Notes: generated by a model not told the origin, from the letters alone. A stretch of 64,000 nt of DNA from Thermoanaerobacter kivui (GCF_000763575.1 NZ_CP009170.1:1141501-1205500), one strand, 5' to 3'; positions 19,250-28,719 are shown, numbered from the stretch's first letter. Numbers and translations: made by a program.

Positions 19250-19277
19250 AGCATAGGTGAGTATTGACAATGCTTTT
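19248..19277 (+). terminator. Possible weak terminator after ispA
   Basis: AAAGCAT (19248-19254) pairs with ATGCTTT (19270-19276) and the right arm runs into a TTTTT stretch. The stem overlaps the ispA stop. Two further small hairpins lie before the OLE promoter (19298-19314 and 19317-19342). Moderate support only. Confidence 0.4.
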
Positions 19278-19341
19278 TGAAAGAAATGAGTTTTTTGACA
19301 GTTAAATGACTGTAGCAACCTTCTACAGACTTTGTAGAGGT

Positions 19342-19371
19342 TTGATATTGTCATTTTTATTATGTTATAAT
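19342..19371 (+). promoter_or_regulatory. Sigma-A-type promoter for the OLE RNA
   Basis: TTGATA (19342-19347), an 18-base spacer and TATAAT (19366-19371) with a TGT extended -10. Expected initiation near 19378 falls about ten bases before the 5' arm of the OLE end stem, so this promoter probably makes the OLE RNA and reads on into oapA and dxs. Confidence 0.72.
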
Positions 19372-19388
19372 TAATATACCTTGAAAAG

Positions 19389-19977
19389 AAAGGCAAAGTG
19401 GTGCAGTATCCTAGTCAGAGGCGCTAATCCCGAAGACGGGCCTAAAAATCCGTCAAGGGCACATCGATGAAGTTCCTGGTGCTGGCTTTCAACGCCCAGT
19501 TGGGGGCTGGTGCTGGGAGTTAAGGAGGGGGGGCGATCCACAATGGCATGTGGGCGTTGACCCTTCCTCCGCGGAGACCTACTTGCGTGGCTTTTACAGG
19601 CTACGGGGTAGGATGAACCTGTCTCGCGGCCATAAAGCTGCGGACAGTGTAGCCTGCCTTGAGTGATTCGGGTGGATATCAGTTGTAAGCCATAATTCAA
19701 AGAGCTCTTGAATTACTGGCTATTGCTGATGAAACCCGAATTGCAAAAGAGGATAGGGGTTAGTCCCTCTGTTGAGGAAAACTCCTAGGCTGCGCCTTGC
19801 CGGGCGGCATATTGGGGATTACGGTGCGGACTAAGTGGTAGTCCAGTCTTACCTTTGGCGACAAGGTAAAAGCGGGCTTAAAGGGGAACCGCTGAACGGC
19901 GACGTTCAGTGCACGCTTGGGAAATCCTACTGGACCTAAGCCGCAAAGTTTACCCAATATGCTACCACTTTGCCTTT
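19389..19977 (+). ncRNA. OLE RNA (ornate, large, extremophilic RNA)
   Basis: About 590 bases without a plausible gene, clearly richer in G+C than the flanks and full of local hairpins. The ends AAAGGCAAAGTGGT (19389-19402) and ACCACTTTGCCTTT (19964-19977) form a perfect 14-bp closing stem. OLE RNAs are known from extremophilic Firmicutes, are about 600 bases long and lie in isoprenoid operons next to the gene of their membrane partner OapA. Here the RNA stands between ispA and an OapA-like gene followed by dxs, exactly that context. In Bacillus halodurans the RNA and OapA form a membrane ribonucleoprotein linked to tolerance of alcohols, cold and metal stress. Open frames on either strand inside it are structural shadows. 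Confidence 0.93.
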
Positions 19978-20004
19978 ATACATGTAGGAGGTCTTTTTTT
20001 TATT

Positions 20005-20592
20005 ATGAAAAATAAAAACATAAATACGAATTATAAGTGGATTTTACATATAACTATTATAACCTTTTTTCTTGCCACTATATTAAATTTTTTTTCTGAT
20101 GTTGCATTAAAAGAGAGCAATCTCCTTGTAGCCTTTTGTATTCTTGGTTTTATAGTGTTAATTGGTATAATTTTTGATATAATAGGTACAGCAGTAATTT
20201 CAGGCAGAGAAGAACCTTTTCATGCAATGGCGGCTAAAAAAGTATTTGGAGCAAAGGAAGCCATAAAACTTCTTAGAAATGCTAATATTGTGGCTAATTT
20301 TTGCAATGACGTAGTAGGAGATATTTCTGGAATTGTTTCTGGTGCTGCTCTGATGGCAATAATTGTAAAATTAGCTTTTGAGGGACCCAAAGGTTCTATT
20401 TATACTGCGATTTTAGGAGGTTTATTATCTGCCATTACAATTGGAGGAAAAGCTATTGGTAAAAATATAGGTATAGCTAAAAGCCAGTCTATTGTTTATA
20501 CAGTTGCTGTAATTTTTGCTTGGATAGAAAAAAACACGGGTATAAAGATTTTGCCCGATTATAAAAATAATAAAAGGAAAAAAAGAAAGTGA
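20005..20592 (+). CDS. oapA: OLE-associated membrane protein OapA
   Basis: 195 residues from ATG 20005; TAGGAGGT stands 12 bases upstream, just after the OLE end stem. Membrane segments lie at about residues 11-30 and 39-60, and two weaker ones at about 110-130 and 140-160. The motif GREEPFHAMAAKKVFGAKEA and the segment NANIVANFCNDVVGDISGIVSG fit OapA, the OLE RNA-binding integral membrane protein. Its position directly downstream of the OLE RNA and before dxs is the family's usual one. Confidence 0.88.
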   Translation: MKNKNINTNYKWILHITIITFFLATILNFFSDVALKESNLLVAFCILGFIVLIGIIFDIIGTAVISGREEPFHAMAAKKVFGAKEAIKLLRNANIVANFCNDVVGDISGIVSGAALMAIIVKLAFEGPKGSIYTAILGGLLSAITIGGKAIGKNIGIAKSQSIVYTVAVIFAWIEKNTGIKILPDYKNNKRKKRK

Positions 20593-20601
20593 GGGTTTTA
20601 A

Positions 20602-22464
20602 ATGTTAGAACAAATTAACAGCCCTTATGATTTAAAAAAAATTGACAAAAAGGACTTTCCACTGCTTTGTGAAGAAATACGCCAGTTTTTAATAGAAAAG
20701 GTGTCTAAAACAGGTGGGCATTTAGCTTCAAACCTTGGAATTGTTGAACTTACAGTTGCACTTCACTATGTTTTTAATTCACCTGTTGACAAAATAATTT
20801 GGGATGTTGGGCATCAATGTTATGTACATAAAATAATTACAGGTAGGAAAGACCAGTTTGATACTTTAAGGAAATTCAATGGCCTTTCTGGTTATACTAA
20901 AAGAACGGAAAGTGTGCATGATATATTTGGAGCAGGTCACAGTAGCACCTCTATATCTGCGGCATTGGGAATAGCAAGGGCTAGAGATTTAAACAATGAA
21001 AAATACTTTGTGGTGGCAGTAATTGGTGATGGAGCGTTAACAGGTGGTATGGCATTTGAAGCCTTAAATGATGCAGGTAGGTCTAAAACCGATTTGATTG
21101 TAGTTTTAAATCACAATGAGATGTCTATCTCCGAAAATGTCGGCAGTGTATCTTTATATTTGAGTAAACTCAGAACTGACCCGGGATATAATAAATTGAA
21201 GCAAGAAATTGACAATTTATTAAATATAATACCTCCAATTGGAAAGAACTTGCACAGGTATATTGAAAAAATTAAAGATTCTGTAAAACAATTGGTAGTG
21301 CCGGGAATGTTTTTTGAAGAAATGGGATTTACGTATTTGGGACCTATTGACGGACATGATACTGAAATGCTCATAGAAGTTTTAGAAAGAGCGAAGAAAA
21401 TGAAAGGTCCTATTTTAGTGCATGTCATCACAAAAAAAGGCAAAGGTTATAAATTTGCAGAAAAAAAACCTGATAAGTTTCATTCGGCGGCTCCTTTTGA
21501 TATAGAAACAGGCAAATTTGTCAGTGAAGGCCAAGCTACATATTCTGATGTATTCGGAAAGACGCTTACTGAAATGGCTTTAAGAGATAAAAAAATCGTC
21601 GCCATAACTGCTGCAATGCCAGAAGGAACAGGGCTTATTCATTTTGCAAAATTGATTCCTGAGAGATTTTTTGATGTGGGAATAGCCGAACAACATGCTA
21701 CGACTTTTGCGGCAGGAATGGCAGTACAAGGATATAAGCCGTATTTTGCAGTATATTCTACGTTTTTGCAAAGAGCTTACGACCAGCTTATACACGATGT
21801 ATGTATACAAAAATTACCTGTTGTTTTTGCAATTGACAGAGCGGGAATTGTAGGAGAAGACGGAGAAACTCACCAAGGAGTCTTTGATTTGTCTTTTTTG
21901 AGAGCTGTACCCAATATCTCAATTATGTCTCCTAAAGATGCAAATGAATTGGTTGAAATGGTTAAGCTCTCGCGAAATCTCGATTTTCCCGTTGCAATAA
22001 GGTATCCACGAGGAAAAGCGGGTAGCTTTGATGTAAATAGAGAGTGTAATATAGAGTTCGGAAAAGCCGAAGTGATAAACAGCGGAGAAGAAATTGCAAT
22101 TTTTGCTTTAGGCAGAATGGTAGCAAAAGCTGTAGAAACGCGAAAGATTCTTGCTGATTTTAATTTGAATCCATTTATTGTTAATTTGAGATTTGTAAAA
22201 CCTTTGGATGAAGAATTGATTTTGGACATTTCAAGTAAAGTCAAATTAGTTGTCACAATAGAAGACAATGTAGTAGCTGGTGGCGTTGGAAGCGCTATCT
22301 TGGAACTTTTAAACTCTAAAGGAATATATAAACCTGTTTTGCGTTTAGGCTTTCCTGATAAATTTATAGAGCACGGAGATGTAGAGAACCTATTTAAAAA
22401 ATACGGTTTAGACGCCAATTCAGTTGCCAATACTATATTACAAAAGTATAAGGAAATGATGTGA
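20602..22464 (+). CDS. dxs: 1-deoxy-D-xylulose-5-phosphate synthase
   Basis: 620 residues. It condenses pyruvate and glyceraldehyde-3-phosphate with thiamine diphosphate, the entry step of the MEP isoprenoid pathway. Motifs: GGHLASNLG, VGHQCYVHKI, the ThDP-binding GDGALTGGMAFEALNDAG, then VGIAEQHATTFAAG and IDRAGIVGEDGETHQG. The length is normal. It lies 9 bases after oapA. Its last 4 bases overlap tlyA. Confidence 0.95.
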   Translation: MLEQINSPYDLKKIDKKDFPLLCEEIRQFLIEKVSKTGGHLASNLGIVELTVALHYVFNSPVDKIIWDVGHQCYVHKIITGRKDQFDTLRKFNGLSGYTKRTESVHDIFGAGHSSTSISAALGIARARDLNNEKYFVVAVIGDGALTGGMAFEALNDAGRSKTDLIVVLNHNEMSISENVGSVSLYLSKLRTDPGYNKLKQEIDNLLNIIPPIGKNLHRYIEKIKDSVKQLVVPGMFFEEMGFTYLGPIDGHDTEMLIEVLERAKKMKGPILVHVITKKGKGYKFAEKKPDKFHSAAPFDIETGKFVSEGQATYSDVFGKTLTEMALRDKKIVAITAAMPEGTGLIHFAKLIPERFFDVGIAEQHATTFAAGMAVQGYKPYFAVYSTFLQRAYDQLIHDVCIQKLPVVFAIDRAGIVGEDGETHQGVFDLSFLRAVPNISIMSPKDANELVEMVKLSRNLDFPVAIRYPRGKAGSFDVNRECNIEFGKAEVINSGEEIAIFALGRMVAKAVETRKILADFNLNPFIVNLRFVKPLDEELILDISSKVKLVVTIEDNVVAGGVGSAILELLNSKGIYKPVLRLGFPDKFIEHGDVENLFKKYGLDANSVANTILQKYKEMM

Positions 22465-23267
22465 AAATGGCTGCACAAAAAGAAAGACTCGACGTTTTGC
22501 TTGTTCAAAAAGGTTTCTTCGCTTCAAGAGAAAAAGCGAAAGCTTCTATTATGGCAGGAGAAGTGTATGTTGAAGGCAAAAGGGTTGAAAAAGCCGGAGA
22601 ATTTGTTAAAATAGATTCGCAAATTGAAATAAGAGGGAAAGCTTTACCTTATGTAAGTAGAGGTGGATTAAAACTCCAAAAGGCAATAGAAACTTTTAAG
22701 ATTGATGTAAAAGGAAAAGTTGCTTTAGATATTGGTGCTTCTACAGGCGGTTTTACTGATTGCCTTTTAAAAAATGGAGCTTCAAAGGTATATGCTGTAG
22801 ATGTGGGATATGGACAGCTGGACTGGGCACTTAGAAATGATTCAAGAGTTGTAAACATGGAAAAGACGAACATAAGGTATTTAGAGACTTTGCCTGAAAT
22901 GGTGGATATAATCACCATAGATGTTTCTTTTATTTCTCTTGAATTGGTAATACCTTCTGCGGATAGGTTTTTAAAACCCAAAGGAGATTTAATAGCTCTT
23001 ATAAAACCCCAATTTGAAGCAGGAAGAGAAAAGGTTGGCAAAAAAGGTGTTGTAAAAGACCAAAACGTTCATAAAGAGGTAATTGAAAAGATTATTTTTG
23101 TGCTAAAAAACCATTCCTACTCTATAATGGGGCTTACTTATTCTCCCATTAAAGGTGCTGAAGGAAATATAGAGTATTTAATTCTTGGAATAAAAGAAGT
23201 CGATGACAGTAAAGACATCGACATTGCAAAAATTGTGGAAGAAGCTTTTGAAAGTTTGAATAAATAA
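22461..23267 (+). CDS. tlyA: TlyA-family rRNA 2'-O-methyltransferase
   Basis: 268 residues. An N-terminal S4 RNA-binding domain (RLDVLLVQKGFFASREKAK) is joined to an FtsJ-like methyltransferase domain with the SAM motif ALDIGASTGGFTDCLL, VDVGYGQLDWALR and DVSFISL. GTG 22461 is preferred because AAGGA is better spaced from it than from ATG 22467. Located between dxs and nadK, as in many Firmicutes. Confidence 0.9.
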   Translation: MKMAAQKERLDVLLVQKGFFASREKAKASIMAGEVYVEGKRVEKAGEFVKIDSQIEIRGKALPYVSRGGLKLQKAIETFKIDVKGKVALDIGASTGGFTDCLLKNGASKVYAVDVGYGQLDWALRNDSRVVNMEKTNIRYLETLPEMVDIITIDVSFISLELVIPSADRFLKPKGDLIALIKPQFEAGREKVGKKGVVKDQNVHKEVIEKIIFVLKNHSYSIMGLTYSPIKGAEGNIEYLILGIKEVDDSKDIDIAKIVEEAFESLNK

Positions 23268-23325
23268 AATATTTAGCAGGAAAATTTACTTTTTTGTAGA
23301 ATATCATAAATGTGGTGATATAATA

Positions 23326-24177
23326 ATGAAAAAAGTCGGAGTGATCCCAAATATAAACAAAGACAAAGATTTAGAGACAACAAAATCGGTAGTGGAATGG
23401 CTTCTTGACCATGATACCGAACCATACCTTAATGAGATTATTGCTTCCAAAATAGGATATAATGAATATGGCAGAATATCTACAGACATATACAGCAAAT
23501 GCGATTTTATAATCGTTTTAGGTGGGGATGGCACTATTTTAAATGTAGCAAGGCTTTGTGCTCCATTTGGAACCCCTATTTTTGCTGTCAATTTAGGACA
23601 TCTCGGGTTTCTTACAGAAGTAGATATTAATGATATCTTTCCTTCATTAGAAAAATTATACAGAGGAGAATATACTGTAGAAAAAAGGATGATGTTAGAA
23701 GCAAATGTTGTCAAAAACGATATGGAAATAATCAATTTTAGGGCCTTAAACGACATCGTGGTGACCAGGGGAGCTTTTTCGCGAATGGCTCGTTTAAAGG
23801 CTTATGTCAACGACAATTATGTAGATACTTATTTGTCAGATGGAGTGATCGTCGCAAGCCCTACTGGCTCAACTGCTTATTCTCTTTCCGCAGGAGGGCC
23901 TATTGTATACCCTACAGTAGAACTTTTGATAATAACACCTATTTGTCCTCACACCCTTTATTCGAGGTCTATTATTGTATCAGCGAAAGATATTGTAAAA
24001 TTGGAAATAGATGAGGAAAATCAAGGCTTGATGATAACTACTGACGGACAACAAGGATATAAGCTAAACTATAGAGATGTCATCTATATTAAAAAAAGCA
24101 ATGAATACACTAACCTTATAAAAGTTAAAAATACTAATTTTTTTGATTTGCTGCGAGACAAGCTAACAGAAAGATAA
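23326..24177 (+). CDS. nadK: NAD kinase
   Basis: 283 residues. It phosphorylates NAD to NADP. The diagnostic IIVLGGDGTILNVAR (about residue 64) holds the GGDGT motif with its catalytic Asp. NLGHLGFLTE, LNDIVVTRG and the second glycine-rich segment SPTGSTAYSLSAGGPIVYP follow. The ribosome site is weak (GTGGTGATAT). Part of the dxs-tlyA-nadK-argR-recN string common in Firmicutes. Confidence 0.95.
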   Translation: MKKVGVIPNINKDKDLETTKSVVEWLLDHDTEPYLNEIIASKIGYNEYGRISTDIYSKCDFIIVLGGDGTILNVARLCAPFGTPIFAVNLGHLGFLTEVDINDIFPSLEKLYRGEYTVEKRMMLEANVVKNDMEIINFRALNDIVVTRGAFSRMARLKAYVNDNYVDTYLSDGVIVASPTGSTAYSLSAGGPIVYPTVELLIITPICPHTLYSRSIIVSAKDIVKLEIDEENQGLMITTDGQQGYKLNYRDVIYIKKSNEYTNLIKVKNTNFFDLLRDKLTER

Positions 24178-24204
24178 AAAGTTTTTGAAGAGGTGAATTT
24201 ATAC

Positions 24205-24660
24205 ATGATGAAAATAGCGAGACATGCTAAAATTCTCGAAATAATTTCTGAAAAGGAGATCGAAACGCAGGAAGAACTAGCTGCAGAACTTCAAAAACAG
24301 GGTATTGATGTGACACAGGCAACCGTTTCAAGAGACATAAAAGAATTGCGATTAATTAAAGTTTTAACAGAGGATGGAAAAAGATACAAGTACGCCCCTA
24401 TGGGAAAAGTAGATAGCCATATCTCTGACAGGCTTATGACTTTGTTGTCAGAATCTATAGTAAACGTGGATTATGCTGGAAATATCATAGCTATAAAAAC
24501 GTTATCAGGCACAGCTCCCGCAGCAGCAGAGGCGATTGATACATTAAATTGGAAAGATATTGTAGGTACTTTGGCAGGAGATAATACTATCTTTGTTTTA
24601 GTGCGAAGTGAACAAGCTGTTGGGGAATTAGTAGAGAAGTTTAAGAAATTGATTAAATAA
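24205..24660 (+). CDS. argR: Arginine repressor ArgR/AhrC
   Basis: 151 residues from ATG 24205, 8 bases after GAGGTGA; an upstream in-frame GTG overlaps the ribosome site itself. The winged helix N-terminus contains [16 protein letters not shown], and the arginine-binding C-terminal domain holds [13 protein letters not shown] and [11 protein letters not shown] with the Asp pair that binds arginine. It regulates arginine synthesis and breakdown. Confidence 0.94.
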   Translation: MMKIARHAKILEIISEKEIETQEELAAELQKQGIDVTQATVSRDIKELRLIKVLTEDGKRYKYAPMGKVDSHISDRLMTLLSESIVNVDYAGNIIAIKTLSGTAPAAAEAIDTLNWKDIVGTLAGDNTIFVLVRSEQAVGELVEKFKKLIK

Positions 24661-24678
24661 CTTTGGAGGGTTTATCCT

Positions 24679-26379
24679 ATGATCCTTGCACTTAGCATTC
24701 AAAACGTCGCACTTATTGACAAAGCAGAGATACAATTTGAAGAAGGGCTCAATGTATTAACAGGAGAAACAGGTGCAGGAAAGTCTATTGTGATTGATTC
24801 TGTCATGTTGCTTTTAGGTAGCAGAGCCAGCAAAGAAATAATAAGAACTGGCGAAGAAAAGGCTATTGTAGAAGGGATATTTTTTGTGGATTCCAACAAA
24901 GATAAAATTGTAGAAATTTTAGAAGAAGCAGGTTTGAGTTTAGAAGAGGATGATACTCTGATTATAAATAGAGAAATAACCACCAGCGGAAGGAACTATT
25001 GTAGAATAAATGGGAGAATCGTGCCTCTTTCTTTTTTAGCGAAAATCGGTTCTTTTTTGGTGGATATTTTGGGTCAGCATGAGCATCAATACCTTTTGGA
25101 TAACAGCAAGCATTTATCTCTTTTAGACAGTTTTGGAGATGAGGAGTTTATAAATATAAAGGCAAAAATAAAAGAGCTATTAGAACAATACAGAGAAATA
25201 CAAAGAGAACTGACTAAATTTTTTACAGATGAAAAAGAAAAAGCTTCTGCTATTGAACTTTTAAAGTACCAAATTGATGAGATTGAAAAAGGAAATTTAA
25301 GTGTAGAAGAGGAAAAAAAACTTTTAGAAAGAAGAAATTTATTAATAAACTTTGAAAAACTATTTAATTCCTTAAATTCCAGTTACAAGATTTTATATGA
25401 GAGTAGTGGAGGTTTTGCTGTTTTAGATAATTTGCATGTTGTTTTAAAAAATCTTGAAACTGCTGCTTCTATTGACGAAAAATTAAAAGGCTTAAAAGAA
25501 AAAATTGAAAACATAACATATGAGTTAGAAGATTGTGCTTTGCAAGTACGAGATTACTTAAGTGAACTAGATTTTAGCCAGCAAAGTTTAGATGAAGTAG
25601 AAAGAAGATTGGATCAAATAAATACTCTCAAAAGAAAATACGGTCCTACTATACAGCACATTTTAGAATTTAAAGAGGGAAAAATAAAAGAATTAGAAGA
25701 CATATTGAATTCTGAAGAAAGGCAACAAAAACTTAAATTACAACAACAAAAACTATGGGATGAAATGATAAATTTAAGTGGGATATTGCATTTAAAAAGA
25801 AGAAAAATAGCAGAACACATTGAAAAAAATATAAACAACATATTAGCTGAACTAAATATGCCAAATGCCTTTTTTAAAGTTGAAATACAAAAATCAAAAG
25901 AACCAACAGAAACAGGTTTTGACAATGTAGAGTTTTTAATTTCCACTAATATAGGAGAACCTTTAAAGCCTTTATCTAAAATTGCTTCTGGTGGAGAACT
26001 TTCGAGAATCATGTTAGCTTTAAAGACCATATTAGCTGATGCGGATGGAATACCTACTTTAATTTTTGATGAAGTTGACACAGGAATAAGTGGAAAAACA
26101 GCCCAGTTGGTGGCAGAAAAGATGGCATATCTTTCTAAAAAACACCAAATAATTTGTGTCACCCATTTGCCTCAAATTGCGGCTATGGCAGATGCACATC
26201 ATAAAATTTCCAAAATAACCCATAAGAACAGAACTTATATACATATAGAAAAACTTGACTATCAAGGAAAAATAAATGAATTATCAAGAATCATGAGTGG
26301 TTCAAATGTAACACAAACCACAATAGAACACTCCAAGGAATTATTGGAAATTGCAGATAAATTTAAAAGCAAAATTTAA
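24679..26379 (+). CDS. recN: DNA repair protein RecN
   Basis: 566 residues, an SMC-like ATPase acting early at double-strand breaks. Walker A is LTGETGAGKSIVIDS (about residue 29), a central coiled coil spans about 150-380, and the signature and Walker B regions are ASGGELSRIMLALK and TLIFDEVDTGISG. The D-loop/H-loop segment ICVTHLPQIAAMAD follows. Normal length. It follows argR, as in Bacillus. Confidence 0.95.
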   Translation: MILALSIQNVALIDKAEIQFEEGLNVLTGETGAGKSIVIDSVMLLLGSRASKEIIRTGEEKAIVEGIFFVDSNKDKIVEILEEAGLSLEEDDTLIINREITTSGRNYCRINGRIVPLSFLAKIGSFLVDILGQHEHQYLLDNSKHLSLLDSFGDEEFINIKAKIKELLEQYREIQRELTKFFTDEKEKASAIELLKYQIDEIEKGNLSVEEEKKLLERRNLLINFEKLFNSLNSSYKILYESSGGFAVLDNLHVVLKNLETAASIDEKLKGLKEKIENITYELEDCALQVRDYLSELDFSQQSLDEVERRLDQINTLKRKYGPTIQHILEFKEGKIKELEDILNSEERQQKLKLQQQKLWDEMINLSGILHLKRRKIAEHIEKNINNILAELNMPNAFFKVEIQKSKEPTETGFDNVEFLISTNIGEPLKPLSKIASGGELSRIMLALKTILADADGIPTLIFDEVDTGISGKTAQLVAEKMAYLSKKHQIICVTHLPQIAAMADAHHKISKITHKNRTYIHIEKLDYQGKINELSRIMSGSNVTQTTIEHSKELLEIADKFKSKI

Positions 26380-26393
26380 TATTTTAGCTTAAG

Positions 26394-26496
26394 CTCACTT
26401 CCTTTTACTGTTGGATAATATATTGACAGTATATAAAGCTTTCAAAAAGGTTAATTTAATTTTAGATTAAAATTTAGACGCAAAAAAGGAAGTGAG
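26394..26496 (+). promoter_or_regulatory. Ribosome-site-sequestering inverted repeat flanking the spoIVB promoter
   Basis: CTCACTTCCTTTT (26394-26406) is perfectly complementary to AAAAGGAAGTGAG (26484-26496), which contains the spoIVB Shine-Dalgarno sequence. Between them lies a sigma-F-like promoter: GTATA (26429-26433), 15 bases, GGTTAATTTA (26449-26458). A transcript from that promoter lacks the left arm and should be translated freely, whereas read-through from recN would carry both arms and could hide the ribosome site. Confidence 0.6.
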
Positions 26497-26499
26497 ACA

Positions 26500-27813
26500 A
26501 TGGTACAAAAGAAACTAAAATTACTACTTTTTATATTGCTTAGCTTTTTTTTAGTATTTGCAAATTACTTTACTTCTATACGTAATATATCGCAAACCCC
26601 GTCAAATTTTAAATTTTTTGAAGGAGAAAAGGCAAGCTATAATTTTAACTTACCAGTAAAAGTAAGCTTTAATACTGATAAAAAAGGAATTTTAAAGATT
26701 AATGAAACTGACGATCAAACTGTTTTAAATTTGAAAGAGCCTATAACAATTGAAGCTGTAAATACAGGGACAGTTAATGTAGATTTTAAATTATTTGGCA
26801 TATTTCCAATAAAGCATGTCAGTATTGACATTGTACCAGCAATAAAAGTTATACCCGGAGGTCAAGCCATAGGAGTAAAATTAAATACTAAAGGTGCGTT
26901 AGTTGTAGGATATTCTGAAATAATTGGGGAGGACGGAAAAGTTTATAACCCCTATCGAGAAGGTAAAATACAAATTGGGGACATCATATTAGAAGTGAAT
27001 GGGGTAGAAATTAAGCAAGCAGAAGATATAACAAAAATTGCCAATGAGCAGAAGAGAAAAGCTTTAAACTTAAAAATAAATAGGAAAAACAATATTTTTT
27101 ACACAACAATTCATCCTGTTAAATCCAAAGAAGATAAGCAATACAGAATAGGTCTTTGGGTTAGAGACCATACAGCAGGAATTGGGACATTGACTTTTTA
27201 TTATCCCCGAAGCAAAATGTATGGCGCCTTAGGTCATGCCATAACCGATGTGGATACAGGTCATGTGCTTTCTGTAGAAAATGGTGAAATTATGAATTCA
27301 AGAATCACTTCGATCGACCAAGGAAGAAGGAGCAAGCCAGGAGAGTTAAAAGGGATTTTTTTAGAGGAAGTCGATACCATTGGAAATATATTAAAAAATA
27401 CAGAGTTTGGCATTTATGGAAATATGTACAAAGATTACAAGAACGAGTTATATGATGAAATACCCATAGCGTATCAAAGTCAGATAAGGGAAGGACCAGC
27501 AAAAATATTGGCAACAGTTGACAATAACGGGATACAGCAATTTGATGTTCAAATTGTCAAAAAGGCATATCAAGAGACTCCAAGTCAAAAGAGCATGATA
27601 ATTAAAATTGTGGATAAAGATTTGCTTAAAAAAACAGGTGGAATAATTCAAGGGATGAGTGGAAGTCCTATTATACAGGATGGTAAATTAGTAGGTGCAG
27701 TAACTCATGTTTTTGTTAATGACCCTACAAAAGGTTATGCTGTTTATGCAGAGTGGATGATTAATGAAATGAACAATTTACTAAACAACAAGCAGGTTTT
27801 TAGAAACAAATAA
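26500..27813 (+). CDS. spoIVB: SpoIVB serine peptidase (S55)
   Basis: 437 residues. A membrane-anchored signalling protease made in the forespore which triggers pro-sigma-K processing. An N-terminal hydrophobic helix (about 8-24) is followed by a PDZ domain (REGKIQIGDIILEVNGVEI, about 150-205). The peptidase domain has the catalytic His in GALGHAITDVDTG and the Ser in GMSGSPIIQDGKLVGAVTH. ATG 26500 follows AAGGAAGTGAG. It stands immediately before spo0A, the conserved arrangement. Confidence 0.94.
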   Translation: MVQKKLKLLLFILLSFFLVFANYFTSIRNISQTPSNFKFFEGEKASYNFNLPVKVSFNTDKKGILKINETDDQTVLNLKEPITIEAVNTGTVNVDFKLFGIFPIKHVSIDIVPAIKVIPGGQAIGVKLNTKGALVVGYSEIIGEDGKVYNPYREGKIQIGDIILEVNGVEIKQAEDITKIANEQKRKALNLKINRKNNIFYTTIHPVKSKEDKQYRIGLWVRDHTAGIGTLTFYYPRSKMYGALGHAITDVDTGHVLSVENGEIMNSRITSIDQGRRSKPGELKGIFLEEVDTIGNILKNTEFGIYGNMYKDYKNELYDEIPIAYQSQIREGPAKILATVDNNGIQQFDVQIVKKAYQETPSQKSMIIKIVDKDLLKKTGGIIQGMSGSPIIQDGKLVGAVTHVFVNDPTKGYAVYAEWMINEMNNLLNNKQVFRNK

Positions 27814-27831
27814 AAAATTTTTAGGGAAAAA

Positions 27832-27860
27832 GAAGGAAATTCAAATATTATGTAGAATAA
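27832..27860 (+). promoter_or_regulatory. Sigma-H promoter of spo0A
   Basis: GAAGGAAAT (27832-27840) and GTAGAATAA (27852-27860), separated by 11 bases, match the sigma-H consensus (RnAGGAwWW, RnnGAATwW) at every fixed position. TGTAGAA at 27851-27857, one base from the Spo0A box TGTCGAA, overlaps the -10 and suggests self-regulation. It lies 40 bases upstream of the spo0A start. Confidence 0.75.
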
Positions 27861-27898
27861 ATATTATATACTAATATTAGCAATGGGAGGTTAAATAA

Positions 27899-28681
27899 TT
27901 GTTTAAGAAAATTAAAGTAGGAATAGCGGATGATAACAAAGAATTTACTACTATTTTAGCAGAGTACCTTTCCGCTCAGGAGAATATTGAAGTGGTGGGT
28001 ACTGCAAGCGATGGCAATCAAGCTTTGGAATTAATTAAAAATCACTCGCCAGATTTGTTGATTTTAGATATTATAATGCCATATTTAGATGGTATAGGAG
28101 TTTTGGAAAAGATAAATGAAGAGCAACTAAAAAAGCCCAAAATATTGATTTTATCAGCTGTAGGACAGGAAAAAATAACACAAAGGGCGATTGCATTAGG
28201 AGCAGATTACTACATTTTAAAACCCTTTGATTTAGAAATGCTCTCTAAAAGAATATCAGAACTGATGGAACCAGAGTTAGACGTCGTTTCAAAGACTGTA
28301 TTACCAGTCATCAAGTCAAAGAAGAACTATGACCTTGAAGCGATGATAACAGAAATAATTCACGATGTAGGTGTTCCTGCTCACATAAAAGGATATATGT
28401 ATCTAAGAGATGCGATATCTCTTGTAATAAGCAATATGGAGTATTTAAACTCTGTCACTAAAATGTTGTATCCAAAAATTGCCGAGAAATACAATACTAC
28501 TCCAAGTAGAGTAGAAAGAGCGATAAGACATGCGATAGAAGTAGCTTGGAGTAGAGGAAAGACAGAGGTTTTAAATGACTTGTTTGGATACACCATTAAC
28601 GATGAAAAAGGTAAACCGACAAATTCAGAGTTCATTGCGTTGATTGCCGATAAATTGAGGTTGGGAATGAAAGCCGGGTAA
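27899..28681 (+). CDS. spo0A: Sporulation transcription factor Spo0A
   Basis: 260 residues with a TTG start 8 bases after GGGAGG. The N-terminal receiver domain carries the phospho-acceptor Asp in [13 protein letters not shown], Thr/Ser in ILSAVG, and Lys in ILKPFD. The C-terminal DNA-binding domain has the diagnostic [20 protein letters not shown]. Master regulator of sporulation entry. It is preceded by spoIVB and by a sigma-H promoter. Confidence 0.96.
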   Translation: MFKKIKVGIADDNKEFTTILAEYLSAQENIEVVGTASDGNQALELIKNHSPDLLILDIIMPYLDGIGVLEKINEEQLKKPKILILSAVGQEKITQRAIALGADYYILKPFDLEMLSKRISELMEPELDVVSKTVLPVIKSKKNYDLEAMITEIIHDVGVPAHIKGYMYLRDAISLVISNMEYLNSVTKMLYPKIAEKYNTTPSRVERAIRHAIEVAWSRGKTEVLNDLFGYTINDEKGKPTNSEFIALIADKLRLGMKAG

Positions 28682-28719
28682 ACGAGGTGGAAACCACGCC
28701 GTTTCATAGTGTAAAATTA

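Noticed and set aside
19348-19371. TTGTCA as -35 for the OLE promoter
   Set aside because: Only 12 bases from TATAAT, too short; TTGATA at 19342 has the correct 18-base spacing.
19371-19957. Reverse-strand open frames of 109 and 65 residues
   Set aside because: They lie inside the OLE RNA, have no ribosome sites and reflect its higher G+C content rather than coding.
21870-22508. 212-residue reverse frame
   Set aside because: Antisense shadow of dxs and tlyA with no ribosome site and no recognisable family.
25614-26162. 182-residue reverse frame
   Set aside because: Antisense to recN; low-complexity Ser/Phe composition typical of shadows in A+T-rich genes.
28682-28712. Hairpin directly after spo0A (AAACGAGGTGG with CCACGCCGTTT)
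   Set aside because: Two mismatches and no T run; a better terminator-like structure lies at 28748-28812.
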